A DNA stretch of 64,000 bases from Cyanobium sp. CACIAM 14 (GTDB lineage: Bacteria > Cyanobacteriota > Cyanobacteriia > PCC-6307 > Cyanobiaceae): the NCBI GenBank assembly GCA_000708525.1, contig JMRP01000001.1, positions 248,001-312,000 of the forward strand, in the 5' to 3' direction. The translations under genes were made by a program, and so were the position numbers. The notes under the pieces were generated by a model. The model had not been told where the DNA came from and ran no database searches. It saw only the letters and a program-made list of their open reading frames with translations. Below are positions 39,087 through 48,397 of the stretch, piece by piece (the first letter of the stretch is position 1; each line of letters begins with the position of its first letter).

Positions 39087-40563
39087 GGTCGTACTCCCGT
39101 TGCAGCACCTCCTGCAGCCCCCCATCGCCCCAGTCCTGGTTCTGGCGGAAGTAGGTGATGAAGCTGCGGCCCGCCACGCGGGTGAGCCAGGCTGCACTCA
39201 CCGCCTGCACGGCCCTGCTCACCAGCAGGGCGGGCAGGTTCACGCTGAGGGCTCCGGTGATCAGACCCACCCCACCCTTCACCAGACCCAGACCCGCCAG
39301 GGTGCGGCCCACCGAAAGGGCGAGATCCTGGGCGGTGTCCCGGCTGAGACTGACGCCGTAGACCCGGCCGATCTCCACCACCATCTGGGCGTTCACCGCG
39401 GCGGCTCCCAGCAGGTCGATCCCCGGCAATGGGGTCACCAGCACAACCCCGGCGCCGATCCACATGTAGCGGTCGACGATGACGCCGGCATCGCTGCGCC
39501 TCTGGCGGTCGAGGAGAGCCTGGCTCGCCTCGCTGAGCCGCCGGCACTGGAGAAGGAGGTTGTCGGCGATCAGTTCCTCCCCGTCGGCGTGGAGAACGCT
39601 GGCCATCCGGCGCACCAGTGCCTCCACTTCGGGAAGCGGTTGCAGCGGCCGTCCACCGGGCATCGGCACGCTCTGGGGGGCGGCACTGGCGGGGATCACG
39701 TCCTCCGGGACGAGCTGGCCGGCGCAGCGCTGACGCAGCAGGGAGAGAAGCCGCCGTTCCTCCTCCTCCCCACGCAGGTCGCACTTGTTCAGTACCAGCA
39801 GCCAGCGCTTGCCCAGGCCCGAGAGGGTCTCGATCACTGCCTGCTCGCTGGCGCGCAGGTCTCCATCCACCACCAGCAGAACCAGATCGGCCCGTGCGGC
39901 CAGTTCCCGGGCCAGGCGCTCCCGTTCCCGGCCCTCAGGGCCGGCCTCCAGGATGCCCGGGGTGTCCTCCAGGATCACGGCGCGCTGCAGACCCCGCAGC
40001 CGAAGCCGGTAGCGGCTGGAAGAGGTGGTCGAACCCATCGGCGCCCCCACCCTTCCGACCACCTCCTGCAGGAGGGCTCGGATCAGGGAGGTCTTGCCCG
40101 CTGAGCCGGTACCGAAGACCACGATCACCAGGTCCCCCCGTTCCAGTTCGGCCGCCATCCGCTGCCGTTCCTGGCGCAGGGCTTCCCGCTCCACCGCATG
40201 ACGCACCTTCTCCAGGGTTCGGTCGATGGCGCCGAGGTTCCGCTCGGCCGCCTCCCGGCGGCTGGAGGGCACGGTGGCGGCGGGGGTCTGGCGCCCGGCA
40301 GGGCGCCTCCCCTGCCGCAGGGCCTTCAGCCAGGGCCAGCCCAGCTGAACCAGGGCCACCAGCAGCGCCGCCAGGAGCGCCAGCATCACCGGCCCCACCA
40401 TCCAGTAGGGAAGCCAGGTGCTCAGCGTCCATTGCAACTGCTGGATCGCCTGAAGCACCATCCCCAGCGCCCCGAGGGCCAGCAGGCCCAGAACGATCCA
40501 GAGCCAGAGACGGGGGGGCAGGGTCACGGCCCCGGTGGAGCCGTACGGACGATCTCCGCCCAC
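38932..40563 (-). CDS. membrane-associated GTPase with DUF697/YcjF-like C-terminal domain
   Basis: Walker A VVFGTGSAGKTSLIRALL, G3 LEDTPGI, G4 LVLNKCD, DUF697-like MWIGAGVVLVTPLPGIDLLGAAAVNAQMVVEIGRVYG; start probably internal. Confidence 0.85.
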   Translation of the reverse strand: MGGDRPYGSTGAVTLPPRLWLWIVLGLLALGALGMVLQAIQQLQWTLSTWLPYWMVGPVMLALLAALLVALVQLGWPWLKALRQGRRPAGRQTPAATVPSSRREAAERNLGAIDRTLEKVRHAVEREALRQERQRMAAELERGDLVIVVFGTGSAGKTSLIRALLQEVVGRVGAPMGSTTSSSRYRLRLRGLQRAVILEDTPGILEAGPEGRERERLARELAARADLVLLVVDGDLRASEQAVIETLSGLGKRWLLVLNKCDLRGEEEERRLLSLLRQRCAGQLVPEDVIPASAAPQSVPMPGGRPLQPLPEVEALVRRMASVLHADGEELIADNLLLQCRRLSEASQALLDRQRRSDAGVIVDRYMWIGAGVVLVTPLPGIDLLGAAAVNAQMVVEIGRVYGVSLSRDTAQDLALSVGRTLAGLGLVKGGVGLITGALSVNLPALLVSRAVQAVSAAWLTRVAGRSFITYFRQNQDWGDGGLQEVLQREYDLNGREGLLRSFLDAARQRVVEPLQDRRKRRLPPRPGPRAAAAEEDRGRPAP

Positions 40564-42716
40564 AGCGACGCCGCCAGGGCGCTGCTGGCGGCGGTGGGAC
40601 TGTTGTCGTCGTTGCCGAGCCAGACGCCGATCACCCAGTGGCGCTGGGGGGCGAAACCCACGAACAGGAGATCGCGACCATCGTTGGTGGTGCCGGTCTT
40701 GCCCCAGCTGCCCGGACCCACGTAGGCGGCGCTGCCGGTGCCGCCGCTCACCACCGCCTCCAGCAGCGTCCGCATCTCCTTCGCCGTGCGAACGCTCATC
40801 ACCCGGCGCCAGTGGCTGCCGGAGGTCCTGGTGCTGGCGGCGGCGGCACGGCAGCCGGAGCCCGCACGGGCCCCGCTGGCCCCGGAGGCCGCACAGGCCT
40901 CCGCATCGGTGAGACGCCGGATCGTGGTGGGCGGCCGCCAGAGTCCATCGGCCGCCACCGCGGCGTAGGCCGCTGTCAGCTCCAGCAGCGTGACCTCGCT
41001 CTGGCCGAGGGCCAGGCCGGGCACGGGCGCCAGGGGGCTGGTGAAGCCCAGGTCACGACCCTTGCGGACGACGGCCTCCAGCCCCTCGCGGCGGGCCAGC
41101 CGCAGGGCGGCGGTGTTGCTGCTGATGGCCAGGGCCTGGCGAAGGCTGAGGGTGCCGCCGCAGCCGCTGGCGAAGCGCTGGCCGCCCCAGTCCAGCGGGC
41201 CGCAGCCGATCCGGTCCTCCGGGCGGGCACCCCGTTCGAGGGCGACGAGGTAGGGCACCAGCTTGAAGGTGCTGCCGGGCTGCCGCAGGGCCATCGAGGC
41301 CCGGTTGAACTGGCTCTGCAGGTAGTCCCGACCTCCGGCGATGGCGACGATGCCTCCACTGCGGCTGTCGAGCACCACCACCGCCCCCTGGCTGACCCCC
41401 AGGGAGCGACTGGCGTCGATCCTCTGGCGCAGCACCTGCTCCACCCGCTCCTGCAACAGGGGATCCAGATGGGTGTCGATGAGGAAATTGCCTTCCTCGG
41501 CCACCTCCTTGCCCACCAGGCTCTCCAGGTCACGGCGCACCTGATCGGTGTAGAAGGGGGCCCCTCGGCGCAGGCTGGAGCGGCAGGCGTCCGCCGCCAG
41601 GCGGATCGGTTGCCGTCGGGCACGCCGGGCCTGGTCCGCGCCGACGCGCCCGGCGGTCACCATCTTCTCCAGAACCCTGTTCCTGGAGGCGAGGGCCGCC
41701 GCCGGATCCAGGCAGGGGTCGTATCCGTTGGGTGACGGCAGCAGCCCCACCAACAGGGCGGCCTCCTCGAGGGACAGGCGGGAGGCGGGCCTGCCGAAGA
41801 AGCGCCGGGCGGCATCCTCGAACCCCCACACGGATCCGAGATAGACCCTGTTGAGGTAGCTCAGCAGCAGTTCCTGCTTACTGAACCGGGCCTCCAGCTG
41901 GAGGGCCACCAGCAGCTCCCGCCATTTGCGCTCCAGGGTCTCTCCCTGCCCCACCTGCTCGGGATAGAGACTGCGGGCGATCTGCTGGGTCAGGGTGCTG
42001 CCGCCCTCCCGCACCCGACCGCCCAGAAGATTGGTCAGCAGGGCCCGGGCGGTGCCGATGGGGTCCACCCCGGGATGCCACCAGAAGCGGTTGTCCTCGC
42101 TGGCCAGCAGCGCCTGGATCAGCACCGGCGGATAGCCCTGCAGCCCCGCCAGTTCCCGATGCTTGCGATCGCTCACGGAGGCCACCGGCCGGTCCGAGCG
42201 GTCGTAGAGCACCAGTGGACCCCGCACGGTGGCCAGGCTTCCGCGGATGGGCATCTGCGCCACGGACAGGGCCAGCAGCAGGCCGCCGGTACCCGCCAGG
42301 GCCGCCGTGACGAGCCCCAGGCAGCGTCCCAGCAGACGCCTCCGCTCGCCCCCCTCCCGGCGGAAAAGGAGCTGCGGCAGAGCGTCCTGCTCCCCGGGAC
42401 CGAAGCGCACGACGTCGCCGTCGCGAAGCAGCAGTTCCCGGACCCGTCGTCCTCGCCACCAGAGACCGTTGGTGGACTGGCTGTCACTCAGCAGCCAGTG
42501 GCCGTCATGGCACTCCAGCAGGGCATGCCGGCGGCTCACGGCCGTGTGGTCGATCACGAGGTCGTTGTCGTTGGAGCGGCCGATCCGGTAAAGGCCGCCG
42601 TGCAGGGGATGGCTGCGGTCCGGCTGACCCGGCTGCTGAATCACCAGACGGGCCTCGGAGCCCCCGGACCGGCGGCGGAACTTCCGCTCCAGTCCCTCAA
42701 GCATGGCGGTCGGCAT
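40524..42716 (-). CDS. FHA-domain class A penicillin-binding protein (PBP1A-like)
   Basis: N-terminal FHA (GGLYRIGRSNDNDLVIDHTAVSRRHALLECHDGHWLLSDSQSTNGLWWRG); transglycosylase EDNRFWWHPGVDPIGTARALL...GGSTLTQQIARSLYP; transpeptidase PGSTFKL, SSNTAAL, KTGTTND. Confidence 0.94.
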   Translation of the reverse strand: MPTAMLEGLERKFRRRSGGSEARLVIQQPGQPDRSHPLHGGLYRIGRSNDNDLVIDHTAVSRRHALLECHDGHWLLSDSQSTNGLWWRGRRVRELLLRDGDVVRFGPGEQDALPQLLFRREGGERRRLLGRCLGLVTAALAGTGGLLLALSVAQMPIRGSLATVRGPLVLYDRSDRPVASVSDRKHRELAGLQGYPPVLIQALLASEDNRFWWHPGVDPIGTARALLTNLLGGRVREGGSTLTQQIARSLYPEQVGQGETLERKWRELLVALQLEARFSKQELLLSYLNRVYLGSVWGFEDAARRFFGRPASRLSLEEAALLVGLLPSPNGYDPCLDPAAALASRNRVLEKMVTAGRVGADQARRARRQPIRLAADACRSSLRRGAPFYTDQVRRDLESLVGKEVAEEGNFLIDTHLDPLLQERVEQVLRQRIDASRSLGVSQGAVVVLDSRSGGIVAIAGGRDYLQSQFNRASMALRQPGSTFKLVPYLVALERGARPEDRIGCGPLDWGGQRFASGCGGTLSLRQALAISSNTAALRLARREGLEAVVRKGRDLGFTSPLAPVPGLALGQSEVTLLELTAAYAAVAADGLWRPPTTIRRLTDAEACAASGASGARAGSGCRAAAASTRTSGSHWRRVMSVRTAKEMRTLLEAVVSGGTGSAAYVGPGSWGKTGTTNDGRDLLFVGFAPQRHWVIGVWLGNDDNSPTAASSALAASLWAEIVRTAPPGP

Positions 42717-43206
42717 GGGGGCGGAGCAGGTCGATGAGGAAGCAGGCCACGGCCAGATTGATGGCCACGTCGGCGAGGTTGAAGATCGGGAAGTGGATCG
42801 GGATGAACTCCAGGAAGTCCACCACGGCGCCGCTGCGCCAGCGGTCGATGCCGTTGCCCATCGCCCCGCCGAGCAGCAGCGACAGGGCGACGGTGCTCCA
42901 GGGGCTGGCCGGGGGACGCCGCAGGATCCAGATCAGCAGCCCCAGGCTGACCAGAGCGCTCACCAGGCCCAGGGGCAAGGGGGACCCCGTGAAGAGGCTG
43001 AACGCGGCCCCAGTGTTGCTGACCCTGCGCAGCTGCAGGAGTCCGGGCACCAGAGGCTGGATGTTGCCGACGGGGAGCCGCGCGAGGGCCCAGCCCTTGC
43101 TGGCCTGATCCACCAGGATCGTCACCGTCGCCAGCGACAGCATCAGCAGACGCCGGACGTCAGGCCGCTGCAGCCACTTGCGGGGCCTGACCGGCGTCAC
43201 CGTCAC
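42697..43206 (-). CDS. lspA: lipoprotein signal peptidase
   Basis: VDQASKGWALARLPVG; VSNTGAAFSL; LLGGAMGNGIDRWRSGAVVDFLEFIPIHFPIFNLADVAINLAV. Confidence 0.95.
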   Translation of the reverse strand: MTVTPVRPRKWLQRPDVRRLLMLSLATVTILVDQASKGWALARLPVGNIQPLVPGLLQLRRVSNTGAAFSLFTGSPLPLGLVSALVSLGLLIWILRRPPASPWSTVALSLLLGGAMGNGIDRWRSGAVVDFLEFIPIHFPIFNLADVAINLAVACFLIDLLRPHADRHA

Positions 43207-43784
43207 GAGGGCACCATCAGCAGCCGGCGCAGCGGCCAGGCCAGGACTCCGGTGGCACAGCAGAGCAGCAGCTGAGGCAGCAGGGCGAGAGTGTAGGTGA
43301 GCACCAGAGCCAGGGTGTCGCCTCCCCAGCGGCCGGCCAGATGGCCCAGCAGCAGGTTGGCGAGACCGCAGAGGTGAAGCACCACCAGGCCCACCGCCGC
43401 CGCTCCGGCCAGGGGGAGCGGGTCGTCCATGCCCTTCTGGCGGGCCAGCTTGCCGGTGATCCAGGCTGCCGGCAGGAAGCCGGCCAGGTAGCCGAAGCCC
43501 GGATCCAGCACGTAGCTGATCCCGCCTCCCTCATGGAAGACGGGGAGCTGAAAGAGGCCGATGCTCAGGTAGGCCACCGCCGCCAGGGCGGCGCTTCGGG
43601 GACCACAGAGCAGGGCGGTGAGCAACAGGGCGGGAACCTGCAGCGTGATGCCCAGCGGACGCACCCCCCAGCCGCTGGCCTCGTGCACGGGAAAGGCAGC
43701 CGGCACCAGCCCGCCGACGACGATCATCAGAAGACCGGCGATCGCTCCGCTCCAGGTGGCAAGGGCCCGCAAGGCACCGTTCAT
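43203..43784 (-). CDS. bioY: BioY family transporter
   Basis: GITLQVPALLLTALLCGPRSAALAAVAYLSIGLFQLPVFHEGGGISYVLDPGFGYLAGFLPAAWITGKLA; internal start of ORF 43203..44183. Confidence 0.88.
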   Translation of the reverse strand: MNGALRALATWSGAIAGLLMIVVGGLVPAAFPVHEASGWGVRPLGITLQVPALLLTALLCGPRSAALAAVAYLSIGLFQLPVFHEGGGISYVLDPGFGYLAGFLPAAWITGKLARQKGMDDPLPLAGAAAVGLVVLHLCGLANLLLGHLAGRWGGDTLALVLTYTLALLPQLLLCCATGVLAWPLRRLLMVPS

Positions 43785-43853
43785 GGCTGCTGCCCATCCT
43801 GCTGCAGCTAGGTTCGGCTGAGAAGGGCCCGGGGCCCGCAGGAGCGCCAAGCC

Positions 43854-44162
43854 ATGCCGGATCTGATCCCTGACGCCACCACCGACGCCACCGCCGACCC
43901 CACACCCGACGCCACACCAGACCTCAGCACCGCGGAACCTCAGCCGGTCCACCTGGGGGACGCGGTCCGCCTGCGACAGCCGCTCCGCTATCTCAAGACC
44001 GCCGATCCGATGCCGATGCTGCGCCCGCCCGACCTCGTCGATCCGAACGAAGTGGGACGGGTGGTGGAGATCCGTGCCCTCGACCTGCGTGCCGTGCGCT
44101 TCCGGCGTGGCACCTTCCTGGTCAAGACGTCCGATCTGGAACCCGCTACCCCTGACGGCTGA
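43854..44162 (+). CDS. DUF3148 / NAD(P)H dehydrogenase assembly family protein
   Basis: HLGDAVRLRQPLRYLKTADPMPMLRPPDLVDPNEVGRVVEIRALDLRAVRFRRGTFLV; N-terminal Asp-Ala-Thr-Pro repeat tract. Confidence 0.82.
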   Translation: MPDLIPDATTDATADPTPDATPDLSTAEPQPVHLGDAVRLRQPLRYLKTADPMPMLRPPDLVDPNEVGRVVEIRALDLRAVRFRRGTFLVKTSDLEPATPDG

Positions 44163-45447
44163 AGGGGTGGCGCAGCCAGGCACGGCGGGCCGCCTCCAGG
44201 GCCGCGGTCGGGCCCACCAGGCTCAGGCAGGGCGCTGCCAGCCAGCGGCGCGCGGCGTCCCGGAGATCCGCCGCGCTCACAGCGGGGGCCCGGGCCAGCA
44301 TCCGTTGCACATGGTCCGCCGGCAGACCGTGCCCCAGCACCAGGGCCTGGCGTTCCGCGATCTGCGAGCAGGTCTGACGGCCCATCGCGTCCTGTCCCTG
44401 GAATTTCGCCAGGGCCAGCAGCCGGGCGGCCTCCTCCAGGGGCTCCTGGAGGACCCGCTCCCATTCCTCCAGCAGGCAGGTCGTGGCCTCGCCCGCCCGG
44501 TCCGCCGAGGTGGACAGGTGCATCACGAAAGGAGTGGCCCCAGCACGGCCCGGCAGATGGACGCCGACGTCGTAGGCCAGACCCCGCTCCTCGCGCATGG
44601 TCACGAACAGCCGGCTCGACATCCCCATGCCCAGATGGGCCTGGAGCAGCCGCAGGGCCAGCGCATCCGGATGACCCAGGGGGACGGTCGCGGCGCCCAG
44701 CATCAGCACCAGCTGTTCGGTGTCCTCGACCTGCTCCCCCAGGCGGCCGGTAGGGGGTGGCGGGGCGCTGAAGTGCGCGGGCGCGGGTGAACGCGTGCTC
44801 CAGGGGACGTGGGCGAGGGCGTCCTCGATCACCCCACCCAGGGCCCCGGGGGAATCTCCGCAGAGCACCAGCACGGCGCCGCGATCCCCAAGCTGCGCCA
44901 CCAGGGGACGGAGCTGGTCGGGTCCGAGACCAGCCAGCTCCTCTTCCATCCCCAGCGGGTCATGGCCGTAGGGACCCTCGCCATAGAGCAGCCGCCGCAG
45001 CCGGTCGTGAGCCAGCTGAAAGGGATCCTCCTTCTGGCGCTGCAGCAGCTGGAGGTTCAGCTGCCGCTCCAGGGCGACCTGATCGTCCTCCAGCCTGGGC
45101 CGCCGGACCATGCCCAGCAGCAGGGGCAGGAGGCTGGGAGCATCGTCGGCGGCGCACTTCAGGGCCAACACCAGGTCATCCTCGAGGGCCTCCACCCTCA
45201 GGGCGGCCCCGGCCCCTTCCACCCGATCGGCCAGGCCGTCGGCATCGAGGTCGCCGCAGCCCCGGGTCATGCAGCCGGCCAGTAGCTGGTGGGCCCCACG
45301 CTGACCGACGGGGTCGCGACCGCTTCCACCCGGGATCACCAGACGGGCCGCAAGGATGGCCGGTCCCGGGCGGTGCAGGGTCCACAGCGGCAGGCCACCT
45401 ACCAGCAGGACGCTTTGACCAGCGGCAGGGGAGGGGGCGATGGTCAT
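44146..45447 (-). CDS. M16 family peptidase homologue, non-catalytic type (no HxxEH)
   Basis: M16 fold with AHQLLAGCMTRG at the HxxEH position; LGAATVPLGHPDALALRLLQAHLGMGMSSRLFVTMREERGLAYDVG; internal start of ORF 44146..45939. Confidence 0.9.
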   Translation of the reverse strand: MTIAPSPAAGQSVLLVGGLPLWTLHRPGPAILAARLVIPGGSGRDPVGQRGAHQLLAGCMTRGCGDLDADGLADRVEGAGAALRVEALEDDLVLALKCAADDAPSLLPLLLGMVRRPRLEDDQVALERQLNLQLLQRQKEDPFQLAHDRLRRLLYGEGPYGHDPLGMEEELAGLGPDQLRPLVAQLGDRGAVLVLCGDSPGALGGVIEDALAHVPWSTRSPAPAHFSAPPPPTGRLGEQVEDTEQLVLMLGAATVPLGHPDALALRLLQAHLGMGMSSRLFVTMREERGLAYDVGVHLPGRAGATPFVMHLSTSADRAGEATTCLLEEWERVLQEPLEEAARLLALAKFQGQDAMGRQTCSQIAERQALVLGHGLPADHVQRMLARAPAVSAADLRDAARRWLAAPCLSLVGPTAALEAARRAWLRHPFSRQG

Positions 45448-46718
45448 GCGGGCACCGCCTCCATCAGACAGGCTCGGGCGGGATCCAGAAGCGGCAGCAC
45501 CTCCTCCTGCAGACGCCCCGGGGACCAGCCTTCGAACAGTTCCAGGGGATGGCCCAGGGGCTGGACACGGCCCCAGAGGTGATTGCTGCCGATCACGGAG
45601 GCCACGCCACCGGCGGATTCGAGCGAGAAGCGATAGCCGTTGGCCACGAGGCGCTGAGCCCTCCGCCACTCCTGCTCGCCGGGAGCCGCCCGGCGAAGCT
45701 CTTCCCACACCCGGGTGATCTCCTCGCGCACCGCCTCCAGATCCTCCGGATCGCAGACGGCCTCCAGAAGGGCGAAGCTGCCGCTCTCCATCGCGTGCAG
45801 ATCCAGATCGATGCTCTCTACGATCTGTCGCTGCTCCCTGAGCCTCTCCACCAGGCGGCTGCGCCGCCCTTCCGCCAGGAGGGTGGTGGCCAGATCGGCG
45901 CCCGCCATCCTCTCGAGGTCGGCCGCGGGCGGCAGCCACCAGACCATCAGCAACCGGGCGGCCTCCAGCCGGGGGACCGCCAGACGATGGAAGCCGGGGA
46001 GGACCCGAAGGTCGGCCGGTGGCATGCGTCCGCCCTCCGGGGGCAGCGCGGCCAGCGGACCCGATGCCGCCCGCTCCAGCAGCTCGCCGTCGCCGAGAGC
46101 TCCGGTGAGGGCGAGCAGGCAGCGTCCGCCGCGGTAGAGCCGTTGGTGGAAGGCCCCCATCGCCGCCGGATCGTGGTGCAGCAGGGCCTCCCGGCGGCCA
46201 AGGATCGGCTGGCCGTAGGGGTGGTCGGGGCAGGCCAGGGCCAGAAGCCGCTGCAGGACCACCTCCTCGGGCTGGTCCTCGCTCTGGGCCAGCTCCTCCA
46301 GGACCACCTGTCGTTCCATGGCGAAGCTGTCCTCCTCGAGCCGGGGCCGCAGCACCAGGTCGAGCAACAGCTCGAGCGCCTCGCGCGCCCCCGCGGGGGG
46401 GATCAGCACATGGAAATGCACATCATCGAAACCGGTAGCGGCATTGCTGCTGCCCCCAAGGGCTTCGATGCGGCGGTCGAACTCGCCCGCCCGCAGGCCG
46501 GCACTGCCCTTGAACACCATGTGCTCGAGGAAATGGGCCATGCCGCTTTCCGCTGGAGTCTCGAAGGCGCTGCCGGCGCGGCACCAGAAGTCGAGGCAGA
46601 CGAGAGGGGCGTCGGGCTGCTCCAGCTGGACCAGTTCCACACCGTTGGCCAGGGTGCGGCCGACCGGCTCGCTCAGACCGGGCAGCAAGGACCCGCAACA
46701 ACCCTGGGAAACGCTCAC
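45444..46718 (-). CDS. M16 family zinc peptidase, catalytic type
   Basis: HFLEHMVFKGSAGLRAGEFDRRIEALGGSSNAATGFDDVHFHV...EERQVVLEELAQSED-like downstream Glu region (MERQVVLEELAQSED); GTG start at 46718 is a proposal within ORF 45444..47039. Confidence 0.9.
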   Translation of the reverse strand: MSVSQGCCGSLLPGLSEPVGRTLANGVELVQLEQPDAPLVCLDFWCRAGSAFETPAESGMAHFLEHMVFKGSAGLRAGEFDRRIEALGGSSNAATGFDDVHFHVLIPPAGAREALELLLDLVLRPRLEEDSFAMERQVVLEELAQSEDQPEEVVLQRLLALACPDHPYGQPILGRREALLHHDPAAMGAFHQRLYRGGRCLLALTGALGDGELLERAASGPLAALPPEGGRMPPADLRVLPGFHRLAVPRLEAARLLMVWWLPPAADLERMAGADLATTLLAEGRRSRLVERLREQRQIVESIDLDLHAMESGSFALLEAVCDPEDLEAVREEITRVWEELRRAAPGEQEWRRAQRLVANGYRFSLESAGGVASVIGSNHLWGRVQPLGHPLELFEGWSPGRLQEEVLPLLDPARACLMEAVPA

Positions 46719-46760
46719 GGACGCATGGCAAGATCCGCATTCTGCTGGTACAGCGTGTCC

Positions 46761-47513
46761 ATGGGGGAAGGGGGACAGGGCGGCGATGGCGGCATCCACC
46801 CCCTGGTGGACTCCCTTGCCGAACGGATCCGGCGCTGCCGCGACGCTCTCCCGGATCTGACTCCCCTGGCGATCGATCCCGAGCTGGAGGCCATCAGCGG
46901 CAGCCTGGATGGGGAGGCGCTCTTCATCCGCAACGAGGTGCACCGCTGCCGCGGCCTGCGCAAGCTGCACCTCGAGACGGCCCGCCTGGGTGCCGGTCTG
47001 CAGATCCTCCACTGCGTGTTTTTCCCCGATCCACGCCACGACCTCCCCGTCTTCGGCGCCGACATCGTCGCCGGCAGGGCCGGGGTGAGCGCCGCCATCG
47101 TCGATCTATCCCCGGTGTCGGAGATCCTGCCGGCCGCCGTGGACGAGGCCCTGTCCGCCCGACCCCGTGTCGTTTTCTCCCAGGTGCGGGAACTGCCACC
47201 GTGGGGGTCGATCTTCTCGCCCCATGTCCTCTTCGTTCGCCCCACCTCGCCGGAGGAGGAGCAGGGTTTCGTCGAGGAGGTGGCGTCGTTCCTAGGAGTC
47301 CTCGCCGAAGCTGCGTCCGTGAGCCCTTCCCAAGCCCCGAGCGATCCGGCTACCCTGGCGCGGTGGCAAGGGCAGGTAAAGTATTGCAAGCAACAGAAAC
47401 AAAACGACAAGACACGGCGGGTCCTGGAGAAGGCGTTCAACCCCCAGTGGGCCGACCGCTACATCGAGGAGCTCCTGTTCGACGAGCCAGCGGTCCCCTG
47501 CGCAGTGTTTTGA
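46761..47513 (+). CDS. pcyA: phycocyanobilin:ferredoxin oxidoreductase
   Basis: EALFIRNEVHRCRGLRKLHLETARLGAGLQILHCVFFPDPRHDLPVFGADIVAG...SPHVLFVRP...VKYCKQQKQNDKTRRVLEKAFNPQWADRYIEELLFD. Confidence 0.95.
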   Translation: MGEGGQGGDGGIHPLVDSLAERIRRCRDALPDLTPLAIDPELEAISGSLDGEALFIRNEVHRCRGLRKLHLETARLGAGLQILHCVFFPDPRHDLPVFGADIVAGRAGVSAAIVDLSPVSEILPAAVDEALSARPRVVFSQVRELPPWGSIFSPHVLFVRPTSPEEEQGFVEEVASFLGVLAEAASVSPSQAPSDPATLARWQGQVKYCKQQKQNDKTRRVLEKAFNPQWADRYIEELLFDEPAVPCAVF

Positions 47514-48397
47514 TCGCCGGTGGGGCAGTCGCTCTGCTGCTGGCGGTCGTTGCCACCCTTCAGCGCCTCCAGACTCAACGATCACCCGCTCCAGCCGTTT
47601 TGGCGGCTCCTGCTCCTGCCGCGCCCGAGACAGTGGCTGCCCTCGGTCGGCTTGATCCTGCCGGTGATGTTCGTGTTCTGGCAGCCCCGATCACCGGGAT
47701 CGGCGGAAGCCCGCGGATCGTTTCCCTGCTTGTGGCCGAGGGGGACAAGGTCAAGGCAGGCCAGTTGCTCGCCCGTTTCGACAACCATCCGACGCAGGAG
47801 GCGGAGCTGAATCTGCTTCGCACACGCATCGTCAATCTCAGCCGGCGTCTCGTTATCCAGCTCCGCGACGTCGGGCGCTACAGGAAGCTGGCTCAGGAGG
47901 GGGCCTTCTCGGCCGCCGATCTGGACATCCTGGAGCAGCGCACCCTTGAACTTCAAGGACAGCTCCAGGAGGCCAGGGCCTCCTTGCTCAAGGCTGGAAC
48001 CGATCTTGTCAACACCGAACTGCGCGCGCCGATCGACGGCACCATCCTTCGGATTCAAGCCAGGGTGGGGGAGCGCCCCGGTGACAAGGGAATCCTTGAG
48101 CTTGGCGCCAGTGATCGGATGGAGGCCGTTCTGGAGGTCTACGAGAGCGATATCGACCGTGTACGGCTGGGACAGCAGGTGACCCTCACGAGTGAGAAGG
48201 GCGGATTCAGCGGCACGCTCCAGGGACGCGTCAGCCGCATCAGTCCCCAGGTGCGGCAACGCGAGTTGCTCCCCACCGATCCCACCGGTGATGCCGATGC
48301 CCGTATCGTCGAGGTCCGTGTACAGATCGACGGTCGCGATGCCGCGAGAGTGCGTGATCTCACGGGTCTCAAGGTGATCGCGCGGCTGCAGCCATGA
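47508..48397 (+). CDS. devB: HlyD/DevB-type ABC exporter membrane fusion protein
   Basis: ETVAALGRLDPAGDVRVLAAP...RIVSLLVAEGDKVKAGQLLARFDN...APIDGTILRIQARVGERPGDKGILELG; exact start uncertain, ORF opens at 47201 inside pcyA. Confidence 0.88.

Noticed and set aside
43870-43925. GACGCCACC-type short repeats in the DUF3148 gene (DATTDATADPTPDATPD)
   Set aside because: In-frame low-complexity N-terminal linker rather than an independent repeat element.
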